Shown here piece after piece: positions 8,580 to 18,053 of a stretch of DNA of 64,000 nucleotides (positions are counted from its first letter, which is position 1; each line of letters starts with the position of its first letter). The stretch lies in the NCBI RefSeq assembly GCF_003432065.1, contig NZ_QWDE01000002.1, positions 310,001 to 374,000 of the forward strand, given 5' to 3'. The notes under the pieces are model-generated. The model ran no database searches. It was not told the DNA's origin and worked only from the letters and a program-made list of their open reading frames with translations. The DNA comes from Mucilaginibacter terrenus. GTDB lineage: Bacteria > Bacteroidota > Bacteroidia > Sphingobacteriales > Sphingobacteriaceae. Position numbers and translations under genes: made by a program.

Positions 8580-9935
8580 TTACAATAACGTTATCAATCG
8601 CTCCAGCGCCATTCCCCTCGAGCCCTTAATTAGAACGGTAGCGTTAGTTACTGGATTGCTCTTCAATCCCGCAATAGCATCTTCAGCGGTTAAATAGAAA
8701 GTGCTGCTAGTTATTCCTGCCCCGTTGACTTCCGTTTGCTGGCTAGCAAAATCTTGGCCGATGAAAATACGTTCCTGTACATCTGCGTCAAGGGCCTTTT
8801 TAATTACCGCTGTATGTTCTTCAGCTGATTCTTCACCCATTTCAAACATATCTCCCAAAATAAGTACTTTACGCGCAGCTGCCATCTTATCTAAATTGTC
8901 AATGGCCACAAACATGCTGCTGGGGTTGGCATTGTACAGATCGCAGATAAGGGTATTTGTTGCAGTTTGCACTATTTGAGACCGGTTGTTTGTAGGATGA
9001 TAGCCTGCAATACCATCGTTTATCTCGGCGGTACTCATTCCAAATGTTGCTCCTATGCAAATGGCGACCAGTATATTATCTATATTATAGGCACCTGTGA
9101 GGTTAGATGCAATGGTAAAGCTTTCACCACAAAACTTGTCCTTCCAATCTACTACCAAAAATGGTGAATTGTCAACCAGCTTACCACTGATAAGGTTTCT
9201 TTCGTCATCGTTTTTGCCGTAGTAAATTGCATTGGTGAGTCCACGCTCTTGCTGCATGGATAAGAGAATGGCATCATCACTATTGATGAAAGCTATTCTT
9301 CTGTTATCTGTAGTGTCTTCCGGTTGCATATTGACAAGATAGTCGTACATCTCGCCTTTCCCTTTCTTCACACCTTCTACACCGCCAAATCCTTCAAGGT
9401 GCGCCTTACCCACGTTTGTTATTAACCCGTGAGTAGGCTGAGCTATGGTACACAAAAACGCAATCTCTTTTTGGTGATTAGCCCCCATTTCAACTATGGC
9501 CATCTCGTGGGCAGTACTAATGCTTAACAAAGTTAAAGGTACCCCAATGTGGTTGTTAAGATTGCCGATTGTAGCAAGCGTTTTGTATCGCTGCGACAAA
9601 ACAGCGTTTATTAACTCCTTGGTGGTGGTTTTCCCGTTGCTGCCTGTAAGCGCTATTACAGGTATATCTAACAAGCTACGATGATAAGCCGCAAGGTGCT
9701 GCAACGCTGTTAAGCCATCCTCTACCAATAGGTAACGTTCGTCTAAAGCATACTCCGGGTTGTCGATTACTGCGTAAGCAGCACCAGCTTCTATAGCCTT
9801 TTCGGCAAAAGTGTTGGCGTCAAACTTATCACCTTTAAGCGCGAAGAACAAACTGCCGGGTGCTATCTTCCGTGTGTCGGTACTAATAACAGGGTGCCTT
9901 TGGTATATAGCGTATAGGTCTGGGATGGTTATCAT
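8580..9935 (-). CDS. murF: UDP-N-acetylmuramoyl-tripeptide--D-alanyl-D-alanine ligase
   Basis: Adds D-Ala-D-Ala to the UDP-MurNAc-tripeptide, the last cytoplasmic step of peptidoglycan precursor synthesis. The 451-residue protein has the N-terminal UDP-binding domain (STDTRKIAPGSLFFALKG), the ATP loop ALTGSNGKTTTKE at residues 95-107, the central IVEMGANHQKEI and NVGKAHLEGFGG motifs, and the C-terminal domain with DLYNANPSSM and LILGDMFEMGEES. Its start overlaps the recQ stop by 4 bp, so recQ and murF are cotranscribed, an unusual pairing outside a dcw cluster. Confidence 0.97.
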   Translation of the reverse strand: MITIPDLYAIYQRHPVISTDTRKIAPGSLFFALKGDKFDANTFAEKAIEAGAAYAVIDNPEYALDERYLLVEDGLTALQHLAAYHRSLLDIPVIALTGSNGKTTTKELINAVLSQRYKTLATIGNLNNHIGVPLTLLSISTAHEMAIVEMGANHQKEIAFLCTIAQPTHGLITNVGKAHLEGFGGVEGVKKGKGEMYDYLVNMQPEDTTDNRRIAFINSDDAILLSMQQERGLTNAIYYGKNDDERNLISGKLVDNSPFLVVDWKDKFCGESFTIASNLTGAYNIDNILVAICIGATFGMSTAEINDGIAGYHPTNNRSQIVQTATNTLICDLYNANPSSMFVAIDNLDKMAAARKVLILGDMFEMGEESAEEHTAVIKKALDADVQERIFIGQDFASQQTEVNGAGITSSTFYLTAEDAIAGLKSNPVTNATVLIKGSRGMALERLITLL

Positions 9936-12076
9936 AATTGCGCTGCTTTAAATTTGTAATAAGCCACAACGGCCTTAATTTCACAGTACGTGTAATCATC
10001 GCCTAATGCTTCTTTTAATGGAGCAAGGCGCTCATTTCCATAATTATCTATTACGTCCTTAATGGCTGGTATTTTATTCTCATCAACAAATGTATGTACA
10101 TCAAGTTCGCCTGTTTGTATAAAAATAGTAAGATGCGATTCTATCGTGATAGGAGAAAGGCTCCTTGCAGAAGCTATTTCGGCCACGGTGTTGCCAAGTC
10201 GAAAAAGTTCCAGGCTTACTTTAGCCGTTTCGGGAACCTTATCGATTTTGAGTTTACGGACAGGTTTTGCTGCTTTCAAGTTAATGCGCGACTCTAGTCC
10301 GTTCGCTTTACTGTAGCCAGTTATTACCTGCAGAAACTCTCTGCCGTATCTTGCCAGTTTAATATCGCCAAAACCAGAGATCTGCCTCAGTTCCTCCATC
10401 TTCTGCGGCAGGTAGGTCGCCATCTCTTGCAAACCGGCATCAGAAAGGATAATGTACGGTGCTACATTTTCCAGCTGCGCCATGTCGTAGCGCATTTTCC
10501 GGAGATCGGCCAGGAGCTGTGGTTCAAATTCTAGTGTGGCCGCATTACGTTCTTCTATGGTTTGTGAAGAGATCAGCTCTACTTTTTCCGTACCCTTTAG
10601 CACCAGTTCACTTTTAGGGGTAAGTTTTAAGGATACGTACTCATCATCGGTAACGCGTAAATAGCCTTGTGCTATAAGTTCACGCATATAGCGCTGCCAG
10701 TCAGCTTTGCTGATATCGGCACCTGCGCCGAAGGTTTTAAGTTGTTTATGCTCCTCCCGTATCTTTTCGGCTTTTGAACCGCGCAGGAAATCAATAATAT
10801 AATTTACCCCGAAACGCTCTTTTAACCTGACCACGGCAGATAAAGCTTTTTGCGCGATGAGTGTACCGTCAAATTTCTCAAATTCGCTGAGGCAATAGTC
10901 GCAGGAGCCGCAATTATCGGGGAACTGCTCATCAAAATAGTTGAGTAAATACTGCCTGCGGCAGGCATGCAGCTGGCAGTAGTTTACCATATCGTCCAGC
11001 TTCTTTAGCATTATGGCGCTTTGCTGTGGGTTGTCATCAACCATAGCAAAACGCTTCAGTTTTACTGCATCGCCGGGTGAATACAGTAGCAGGGCGTCTG
11101 ATGCAAGTCCGTCCCTACCTGCGCGGCCGGTTTCCTGGTAATACCCTTCGATATTTTTGGGCAGATCGGCATGTACTACGTAACGCACATTAGACTTGTT
11201 GATACCCATGCCAAAGGCAATTGTGGCCACCATTATCCTGACATCGTCCCGCAGGAATGCCTCCTGATTTTTGGCTTTTACCTCGTGGGTAAGCCCGGCA
11301 TGGTATGCTTCTGCTGCAAAGCCTGCACGTTTAAGGTCATCTGCGAGTTCTTCGGTAGATTTGCGGGAAAGGCAGTAAATAATACCGGACTCTTCCCTTC
11401 GCTCGTTCAGGAAGTTGGTGAGCTGCTGCAGGCTGTTCTTTTTTGGGATAACACGATACGTGATGTTCTCGCGGTTAAAAGAGGAAACAAAAACCGCCGG
11501 ATGGTTCAGGTTAAGTTTATCAAGGATGTCTTTCTGAGTCAGCTTGTCTGCCGTAGCGGTAAGGGCAATTACAGGCACATCGGGGAACTCCGTTTTTAAA
11601 CCTGCAAGCATAAGATACTCCGGCCTAAAGTCGTGTCCCCACTGAGATATACAGTGCGCTTCATCAATAGCTATCTGTACTACGTTAAGCGTCTTTAAAA
11701 AAGTCATTAACCTGCTTTCGGCACCAAATAAACGCTCCGGTGCTATATATAGCAGCCGTAGTTGGTTGTTTTGGAGCTGCAGCGCTATATCGCGTTGCTC
11801 TTCCGGCGACTGGCTGGAGTTGAGGAACGCGGCAGGTATACCGCTTAGGTTAAGGCTGTCTACCTGGTCCTTCATCAGGGCGATAAGCGGCGAGATCACC
11901 ACTGTTAGCCCGTTCAGCAGCACTGCAGGCAATTGGTAGCAAATAGATTTACCACCGCCTGTCGGCATTAACACCATTACGTCGCGTTTATCCAGCACAT
12001 GGTTAATGATGGCTTCCTGCGAATGCCTGAACTGTGTGTACCCGAAATATTTTTTAAGCGCTGCTAAAGGTTCCAT
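9932..12076 (-). CDS. recQ: ATP-dependent DNA helicase RecQ
   Basis: A 3'-5' DNA helicase for recombination and repair. The 714-residue protein is the long Bacteroidota form. Domains are the helicase core with Walker A MPTGGGKSICYQLP and IDEAHCISQWGHDFRPEY. The second helicase lobe has ARAGRDG-type motif VI (ETGRAGRDG). The RQC zinc site has Cys residues in CQLHACRRQYLL and CGSCDYC, followed by an HRDC domain (ISGFGDIKLARYG). The C-terminal helix-turn-helix region ends at TYCEIKAVVAYYK. It is first in a two-gene unit with murF. Confidence 0.97.
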   Translation of the reverse strand: MEPLAALKKYFGYTQFRHSQEAIINHVLDKRDVMVLMPTGGGKSICYQLPAVLLNGLTVVISPLIALMKDQVDSLNLSGIPAAFLNSSQSPEEQRDIALQLQNNQLRLLYIAPERLFGAESRLMTFLKTLNVVQIAIDEAHCISQWGHDFRPEYLMLAGLKTEFPDVPVIALTATADKLTQKDILDKLNLNHPAVFVSSFNRENITYRVIPKKNSLQQLTNFLNERREESGIIYCLSRKSTEELADDLKRAGFAAEAYHAGLTHEVKAKNQEAFLRDDVRIMVATIAFGMGINKSNVRYVVHADLPKNIEGYYQETGRAGRDGLASDALLLYSPGDAVKLKRFAMVDDNPQQSAIMLKKLDDMVNYCQLHACRRQYLLNYFDEQFPDNCGSCDYCLSEFEKFDGTLIAQKALSAVVRLKERFGVNYIIDFLRGSKAEKIREEHKQLKTFGAGADISKADWQRYMRELIAQGYLRVTDDEYVSLKLTPKSELVLKGTEKVELISSQTIEERNAATLEFEPQLLADLRKMRYDMAQLENVAPYIILSDAGLQEMATYLPQKMEELRQISGFGDIKLARYGREFLQVITGYSKANGLESRINLKAAKPVRKLKIDKVPETAKVSLELFRLGNTVAEIASARSLSPITIESHLTIFIQTGELDVHTFVDENKIPAIKDVIDNYGNERLAPLKEALGDDYTYCEIKAVVAYYKFKAAQL

Positions 12077-12538
12077 TTGCCGTTACAAATGTGCATTTTT
12101 TTGAAGCATTGCTGATAAGATGTTTACTACAAAGTGTTTCGGTTGAAAGCGAAACACCCGAAACACCCTCCTTTTGTAAAATCCTATTAATGAGGTAATT
12201 GTATTTTTGGCCGAAACAAACCGAAACAGTAGAAAAGCTTTACTTGAACTTTATAAGCTGTTGTAGATAAGTGTGTTGTTGAGTTTTAAAGCTTTTTAAT
12301 TTGTATAGCGAAACAGTTAAAAAGTAAAACAATCCGAAACAGTAAATTTCATTATAGTTCGAATTGGTCTTAGTAAACGCTTGTTGCCGTCATCACGCAA
12401 AAAGACTGTAGCGGCAGTGTTGTTCTGTAAAAATCTCGTTTAAAGTGGCTTGTTTTGGCATTTAGTAGTTATCGACAAAAGAATTTAATTGCTTTTATTA
12501 TTAGATTAGCCATTGCATCACTCCTTAATTATATAAAT
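12077..12538. other. Divergent 462-bp spacer with seven CGAAACA motifs
   Basis: No gene is visible between recQ and the M14 peptidase gene. The spacer holds seven copies of (C/G)CGAAACA, six on the plus strand (12149-12156, 12158-12165, 12211-12218, 12221-12228, 12308-12315, 12334-12341) and one inverted (12135-12142). Pairs sit one or two bases apart. The function is unknown; a regulator site array or a decayed dispersed repeat are both possible. Confidence 0.7.
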
Positions 12539-15043
12539 ATGATGAAAAGGCTACTTTTTGCTTTTACCGCACTCGTTTTTACGGCATCAACCTACGCGCA
12601 GAGCATACAATCTCCTGCGGAGTTCCTGGGTTACCAGCTTGGAGAGCAGTTTACCCCACATTACCGCATTGTAGAATACTTTAAATATGTAGCGCAGGCA
12701 TCTAAAAATGTAAAACTGCAACAATTTGGTACTACAAACGAAGGGCGCCCGCAGCTGGCCATGTTTATAGCATCTAACGAGAATATTGGCCGATTGGAAG
12801 ATATCCGTCATAACAATCTGAAGCTTGCAGGTATGGAAAGCGGAACGGCAAACCTTGTTAACGCGCCGGTGATACTCTGGCTCAGCTATAACGTACACGG
12901 TAACGAGCCTGCATCCAGCGAAACAGCTATGTGGACGCTATATGATCTGGTGAACCCGGCGAACGCTCAAAATAAAGAATGGCTTAAGAATATGCTGGTG
13001 GTGATAGATCCCTGCTTAAATCCGGATGGTCGCGACCGTTACGTTAACTTCTATAACTCAGTAAAAGCAGGCAAACCAGACCCTACGCCAACCGCGCGCG
13101 AACACGCTGAGCCCTGGCCTGGTGGAAGGGTAAACCATTACTACTTTGACCTTAACCGCGACTGGGCATGGCAGGCGCAAAAAGAAACGCAGAATCGCGT
13201 TGGCCTGTATAACCAATGGCTACCCGAGGTGCATGTTGATTACCACGAGCAAGGCTACAACGCGCCTTATTATTTTGCACCTGCTGCAGAACCCTTTCAT
13301 AAAGATATTACGCAATGGCAGCGAGATTTTCAGGTGACCATTGGAAAGGGTAACGCAAAAGATTTTGATAAGAATGGCTGGATGTACTTTACCAAACAGA
13401 TATTTGATCTGCTGTACCCATCTTATGGCGATACCTACCCGTTGTACAATGGCGCAATAGGCATGACCTACGAACAAGGCGGTATTGGCGCGGGGCTTGC
13501 CGTGCAAACCCGCAGCGGCGATACACTTACCCTTGTGCAACGCGTGGCACATCACCATTCTACCAGCATCAGCACTATACAAACGGTATCAGCAAACGCT
13601 TCAAAGCTTTTAAGCGAGTTCAAGAAGTTTCATGATAATGGGATCGCCAATCCTCCCGGAGAGTTTAAGACCTACGTTGTGAAGAACGATAATAACGAGA
13701 AGACACGCAAACTGGCCGAAATGCTTAGCCGCAATGGTATAAAATTTGGTTACGGGTTGTCTTCAAAAAGCGTTACCGGGTTTGATTATTTTACCGGTAA
13801 AACCGAAACGGCCAGTGTAGATGGCAATGACCTGGTGATTAATGCAGCGCAATCTAAAGCTGTATTATTAAATGTGTTAATGGAGCCTAAAACCTTTATT
13901 GCAGATTCGGCCACTTATGATATTACTGCCTGGGCGCTCCCTTATGCTTTCGGGCTGCGGGCTTATGGCTTAAAGGAGTCGTTAAAACCGGCAACTACCT
14001 CCTGGAATGTTATTAAACCACAAGCACTTACTAATACTAAGGCTTACGCTTATGTATCTGCATGGCAGTCCATTGCTGATGTTAGGTTCCTGTCGGCATT
14101 GTTAAAGAAGGGTATAAAAGTGCGGTACGCAGAACAACCGTTCGAATCAGCCGGGAAAAAATTCATGGCGGGTTCGCTGCTTATCACCAAAGCCGGGAAC
14201 GATCGTGCAGACTTTGACCAGGTGGTTACTTCAACCGCTGCCGAAATGGAGCACGAACTTACACCTTTGACATCCGGCTTTGTGGACAAGGGTTATGACA
14301 TAGGATCGGATATGGTACACTACATCAAACAGCCCCGGGTAATGCTGGTGGCCGGTGATGGTGTGAACTCAGAGTCGATGGGAGAGGTGTGGCACTTGTT
14401 TGAACAACAGATAGGCTATCCTATAAGCCTTGTGCGCTACCAGGACCTTAACCGCACCAAAATAGCAGACTTCGACGTAGCTATTTTTGCAGATGGGCGT
14501 TATGATAATTTCCCGTCAGACAAATTACAAAGCTGGATACGAGATGGTGGCAGGTTAATAGCAATGGAAAACGCCGTATCGTTGTTGGCCGACAAAAAAG
14601 ACTTTGGGCTGAAACGTAAAGAAGATAAAAAGGATGAAAAAGCTAAAGATAAACAGCAGCAAACCAAGTTGTATGCCAACCGGGAGCGTGAAGCTATCTC
14701 ATCAAACATCCCGGGTGCTATTTACAAGCTTAACCTTGATAATACACATCCCCTGGGTTTCGGCTTGCCAAACTTTTACTACACGCTTAAGATGAACGAC
14801 CAGATATACGACTACTTTGGCGACGATGACGGATGGAACGTTGGTACTTTAAAGGGCAACGCGTATGTATCCGGCTTTGTGGGTGCCGAAACCAAAAAGA
14901 AAATGGCAAATGGTATGGTGATCGGCGTTCAGGAAATGGGCCGCGGATCTGTAGTGTACCTTGCTGATGATCCATTGTTTCGCAGTTTCTGGGAAAACGG
15001 TAAGCTGCTGTTCAGCAACGCGGTGTTCATGGTGGGGCAGTAG
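12539..15043 (+). CDS. Secreted M14 family zinc carboxypeptidase
   Basis: An 834-residue exported protein. The signal peptide (MMKRLLFAFTALVFTASTYAQ) sets the start at the ATG-ATG at 12539; the longer upstream frame is not supported. The M14 domain covers residues about 30-370. Zinc ligands are His120 and Glu123 (HGNE), with the third His in VHVDYHEQ near residue 236. Substrate-pocket segments are NPDGRDRY and FDLNRDW. The remaining 450 residues include a type 1 glutamine amidotransferase-like region (VMLVAGDGVNSESMG, WIRDGGRLIAMENAV). Likely digests peptides outside the cytoplasm. Convergent with the barrel protein gene downstream. Confidence 0.93.
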   Translation: MMKRLLFAFTALVFTASTYAQSIQSPAEFLGYQLGEQFTPHYRIVEYFKYVAQASKNVKLQQFGTTNEGRPQLAMFIASNENIGRLEDIRHNNLKLAGMESGTANLVNAPVILWLSYNVHGNEPASSETAMWTLYDLVNPANAQNKEWLKNMLVVIDPCLNPDGRDRYVNFYNSVKAGKPDPTPTAREHAEPWPGGRVNHYYFDLNRDWAWQAQKETQNRVGLYNQWLPEVHVDYHEQGYNAPYYFAPAAEPFHKDITQWQRDFQVTIGKGNAKDFDKNGWMYFTKQIFDLLYPSYGDTYPLYNGAIGMTYEQGGIGAGLAVQTRSGDTLTLVQRVAHHHSTSISTIQTVSANASKLLSEFKKFHDNGIANPPGEFKTYVVKNDNNEKTRKLAEMLSRNGIKFGYGLSSKSVTGFDYFTGKTETASVDGNDLVINAAQSKAVLLNVLMEPKTFIADSATYDITAWALPYAFGLRAYGLKESLKPATTSWNVIKPQALTNTKAYAYVSAWQSIADVRFLSALLKKGIKVRYAEQPFESAGKKFMAGSLLITKAGNDRADFDQVVTSTAAEMEHELTPLTSGFVDKGYDIGSDMVHYIKQPRVMLVAGDGVNSESMGEVWHLFEQQIGYPISLVRYQDLNRTKIADFDVAIFADGRYDNFPSDKLQSWIRDGGRLIAMENAVSLLADKKDFGLKRKEDKKDEKAKDKQQQTKLYANREREAISSNIPGAIYKLNLDNTHPLGFGLPNFYYTLKMNDQIYDYFGDDDGWNVGTLKGNAYVSGFVGAETKKKMANGMVIGVQEMGRGSVVYLADDPLFRSFWENGKLLFSNAVFMVGQ

Positions 15044-15088
15044 TTCCAGTGGGCGGTAAGCAGTTTGCAGCTGGTTCAATAATAAAAA

Positions 15089-15146
15089 GGCAGTTTGCTG
15101 TTTTTTGGTAGCATTATTACATGCAAACTTCAAACAGCTAACTGCC
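15089..15146. repeat. Inverted repeat between convergent genes
   Basis: Arms 15089-15103 and 15132-15146 (GGCAGTTTGCTGTTT and AAACAGCTAACTGCC) pair at 14 of 15 positions across a 28-base loop. Weaker related copies flank them (AGCAGTTTGCAG near 15059, AACTGCTAAC near 15147). It lies between two stops and could act as a transcript end or be part of a dispersed repeat. Confidence 0.6.
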
Positions 15147-15164
15147 AACTGCTAACGGGGCGTG

Positions 15165-17627
15165 TTAATTACCGCTCTTTACCCTGTTCTTTTCGTCATC
15201 GGCACCGGTTTGGTGCTGGCGCATTTTGATTTTGCTATTGCCAAAGTTATAAGTGAAGGTAAGCCTGGCTAAACGTGTTTCGTTTTTCTGGTGCACATCC
15301 AGGTTTACGCTTTGGTAGTGGCTGCTCACAGCATTACGGCGGGTATTAAAAATGTCGCTCACGGCAAACTTTACATTCATCTTCTTTTGATAGAAGGAAT
15401 GGCTTACACCGGCATCAACCGCATATTGCTGCTTTATGTCAAATATACCAAAGGATAATGGCGATTGATAATAGCCCGAAGCTTCGGCTTTCCACCCCTT
15501 GGCTACCATGAAGGTTTGGGTAGTACGTAATATAAAGGTGGCTTTGCCATTGTTAAGGTTAGCACCTAACAGATCCGCAGATTTGTACTGCTGGTAAAAA
15601 CCATTAAAGTTTACGTTACCTGTCCACCATTTACTAATGGTATACGGCGAGTTAATGTTGATGTTGTAAGAGTTTTGTGTATTTAAGTTAAGCCGGGTTT
15701 GGTAAGTGGCTTTGCTAATAGTGTCAGTAAGAATGATCTCTGTACTTACGTCTGTAGTTTTAGCGTATCCTAATGTTACGTTTATAGTCTTATTATAGGT
15801 ATAACTCAGCTCAAAAGAGTTGGTGTATTGTGGTTTCAGGAACGGGTTGCCCTGCTCATAGGTATACTGGTCCAGGTAAAAGCGGAAAGGGTTCAGCTGA
15901 TCATATCCTGGCCTGTCTATTCGGCGGCTGTAGCTGATGCCCAGCTCATGCTTGTCAGACAGGGTATGATTAATGAACACGCTCGGGAAAAAGTTAAGGT
16001 ACTTGCGGTCTACCACCTGGTTCTTGGTAACTAAATCTCCCATTGATGAAGTGCGTTCTGCACGTAAGCCTGCCTGTATCGAAGTTTTCCTAAAGCTTTT
16101 GTTCAGGTTTAAGTACCCGGCGGCAATCTTTTCCTCGTAGATAAAGTGGTTGGTTCGGCTAGTGTCATTTATAAATACATCGCCGCTGTTTATCTGCGCC
16201 TGCAAGTCGTTATCTGTTTTTACAGAACTAAACTTTACACCGGCTTCCAGTTTCATGGTTTTGTTTAAAGGTAGCGCATAGTCTGCCTTTTGTGTCCAGA
16301 TGGTTATGGTTGCCGGGGTTTGGTTAAGTATAAACTGCGGCGGGCGCTGTGTTGAACCGTTGGGCAATAAAAAGTTTGTTTCGTAACGGGCATCGGAACC
16401 ATTATGGAAGATAGAGTAATCTAAATCTACACTCAGTTCTTGTCCGTTGGTATCCAGCTGTAGTTTATCATTAACGTTAGCCGCAAAGTTGCGGTAAGTT
16501 TGTTTAATGTTGGCAAGTGTTGTTTGGTAGGAGTCGTTTGCATCCGGTGTGCGGCCCAGCTGCGTTGTTGTTTTATTAGGGTTGTTATACTCGTTAGTGT
16601 AATCGCCATTAATTACAAAACCAACGGTGTTTTTTGACGATGTGGCATAATCAGCCCCAAAACGGTAGTTATTATAATGTACTTCTGATAAAAGCGAGGT
16701 ACGTTGTTTAAAGTAAGTACTGCTTTGCGCGCTGTCTACCCGGCGGTCAATGTTCAGGATGTTCTCGCGTTTTTGGTCGCCGCGGCTTAATGTAGCAAAA
16801 AGGTTCAGGTTGCCTTGTTTGTGGTTCAGGCTCAGGCTGGTATTATTTCGCCAGTTGCGTCCTTTAACAACGCCTAAGCTCAGGTTGCCATTGGTACCGG
16901 TTTGTTTGTTCTTTTTAAGCTTTATGTTGATAATGCCGGAGTTACCTGATGCATCATATTTAGCAGATGGATTGGTGATGATCTCGATAGACTGTATAGT
17001 TGATGCATCCATCGACTTTAGCATGGTTGTCAACTGCGAAGCCGACATGTAGGTAAGCTTGTCGTTTATCATCACAGTAACCCCTTGCTTCCCCTTGAGG
17101 CTGATGTTGTCGTCTTTATCTATAGATACACCCGGTGCACGTTCCAGCACTTCAAGCGCAGAGTTGCCTGCTGCAAGTACACTGTTCTCCACGTTCATTA
17201 CGGTGCGGTCCATTTTTCGTTCTATCAGTGGCTTGGCTGCTACCACGTTAACCGTTTGCAGGCTTTGGCTGCTTTGCAGCATTTTAATTGCAGGTACCAT
17301 AGTTTTCGCCAGTTCGCCATTTACATCAACAGTTGGGCTGTATGTTTTTTTGTAGCCAATGTTGGTAGCCGCAACAATGTATTTGCCGGCCTGCAGCTTG
17401 TCGAACAGGTAAGTGCCGCTTTCGCTGGTTAAGGTGCCTTTTACAACAGAGGAATCTTTTGCGCGCAGCAGGGTAACGGTTGCGTAATCCAGTGGTTTGC
17501 CTTGTTCGTTTACCAGCGCGCCCGAAAGGCTAAGCGTTTGCTGTTGTTTATTTTGTGGTTGGGCCTGCGCGTTAGCGGCAAATAGCACAACCAATAGAAT
17601 ATATAGAGAGTGGATAAGTTTTTTCAT
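15165..17627 (-). CDS. Outer-membrane beta-barrel protein with carboxypeptidase-regulatory domain
   Basis: An 820-residue TonB-receptor-like protein of the outer membrane protein beta-barrel family. I start at the ATG at 17627 because it opens a signal peptide (MKKLIHSLYILLVVLFAANAQAQ). A carboxypeptidase-regulatory-like domain follows (LSGALVNEQGKPLDYATVTL). Then comes a plug-like segment (LEVLERAPGVSIDKDDNISLKGKQGV in two parts, VMINDKLTYMSASQL, IEIITNPSAKYDASGNSGII). The rest is a barrel rich in alternating aromatic strands and contains ISYSRRIDRPGYDQLNPF. It probably takes up or binds an unknown ligand. It stands alone, without a SusD partner. Confidence 0.9.
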   Translation of the reverse strand: MKKLIHSLYILLVVLFAANAQAQPQNKQQQTLSLSGALVNEQGKPLDYATVTLLRAKDSSVVKGTLTSESGTYLFDKLQAGKYIVAATNIGYKKTYSPTVDVNGELAKTMVPAIKMLQSSQSLQTVNVVAAKPLIERKMDRTVMNVENSVLAAGNSALEVLERAPGVSIDKDDNISLKGKQGVTVMINDKLTYMSASQLTTMLKSMDASTIQSIEIITNPSAKYDASGNSGIINIKLKKNKQTGTNGNLSLGVVKGRNWRNNTSLSLNHKQGNLNLFATLSRGDQKRENILNIDRRVDSAQSSTYFKQRTSLLSEVHYNNYRFGADYATSSKNTVGFVINGDYTNEYNNPNKTTTQLGRTPDANDSYQTTLANIKQTYRNFAANVNDKLQLDTNGQELSVDLDYSIFHNGSDARYETNFLLPNGSTQRPPQFILNQTPATITIWTQKADYALPLNKTMKLEAGVKFSSVKTDNDLQAQINSGDVFINDTSRTNHFIYEEKIAAGYLNLNKSFRKTSIQAGLRAERTSSMGDLVTKNQVVDRKYLNFFPSVFINHTLSDKHELGISYSRRIDRPGYDQLNPFRFYLDQYTYEQGNPFLKPQYTNSFELSYTYNKTINVTLGYAKTTDVSTEIILTDTISKATYQTRLNLNTQNSYNININSPYTISKWWTGNVNFNGFYQQYKSADLLGANLNNGKATFILRTTQTFMVAKGWKAEASGYYQSPLSFGIFDIKQQYAVDAGVSHSFYQKKMNVKFAVSDIFNTRRNAVSSHYQSVNLDVHQKNETRLARLTFTYNFGNSKIKMRQHQTGADDEKNRVKSGN

Positions 17628-17839
17628 GTTTAGTAAAATTTGGGCAATAAAGTTCCTGCGGGGCAATCCCCCGATTTTTTTAGCGCCGGTAAAATTTGAG
17701 TTGGTTCAGCCTTGCGGGCAGGTGTTAGCTGCGGCTGCGGGAAGTATTAGCGGAGATGTATTTATACATATGGTAGGGTTTGTGGTTGTTAATTATTGTT
17801 TGTGCGTTTGTGTATAAGATGCTCAAAAGAGGCAGTAGG

Positions 17840-18049
17840 TTACAAACTATTTTGATTTTTAGGCACGGGGAACAGGTTTTCTATTACGGTAGGGTATACA
17901 GAAAAGCTGTTTTGGTATTCACTTACAACCTGTTGCGGTTGTGTTTGCAGCGGTACTGATGACGAAAAAATTTTTATTCCGGAGGAGCAGAAAGGTAATA
18001 TAAGCCCGCCGATGATCAGCAGGCTTATATACTTGTATAAGGTTTTCAT
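17840..18049 (-). CDS. Small exported protein of unknown function
   Basis: A 69-residue frame with a hydrophobic N-terminus (MKTLYKYISLLIIGGLILPF) that looks like a signal peptide or membrane anchor, followed by CSSGIKIF and a polar tail. It begins 4 bp after the PspC gene stop on the same strand, which supports expression as the third gene of the padR-pspC unit. I recognise no family. It could be a chance frame, but its position and composition argue for a real gene. Confidence 0.55.
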   Translation of the reverse strand: MKTLYKYISLLIIGGLILPFCSSGIKIFSSSVPLQTQPQQVVSEYQNSFSVYPTVIENLFPVPKNQNSL

Positions 18050-18053
18050 GTTG

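Noticed and set aside
12135..12341. Possible CRISPR array in the recQ upstream spacer
   Set aside because: The repeated unit is only about 8 bases, the spacing is irregular and there are no cas genes.
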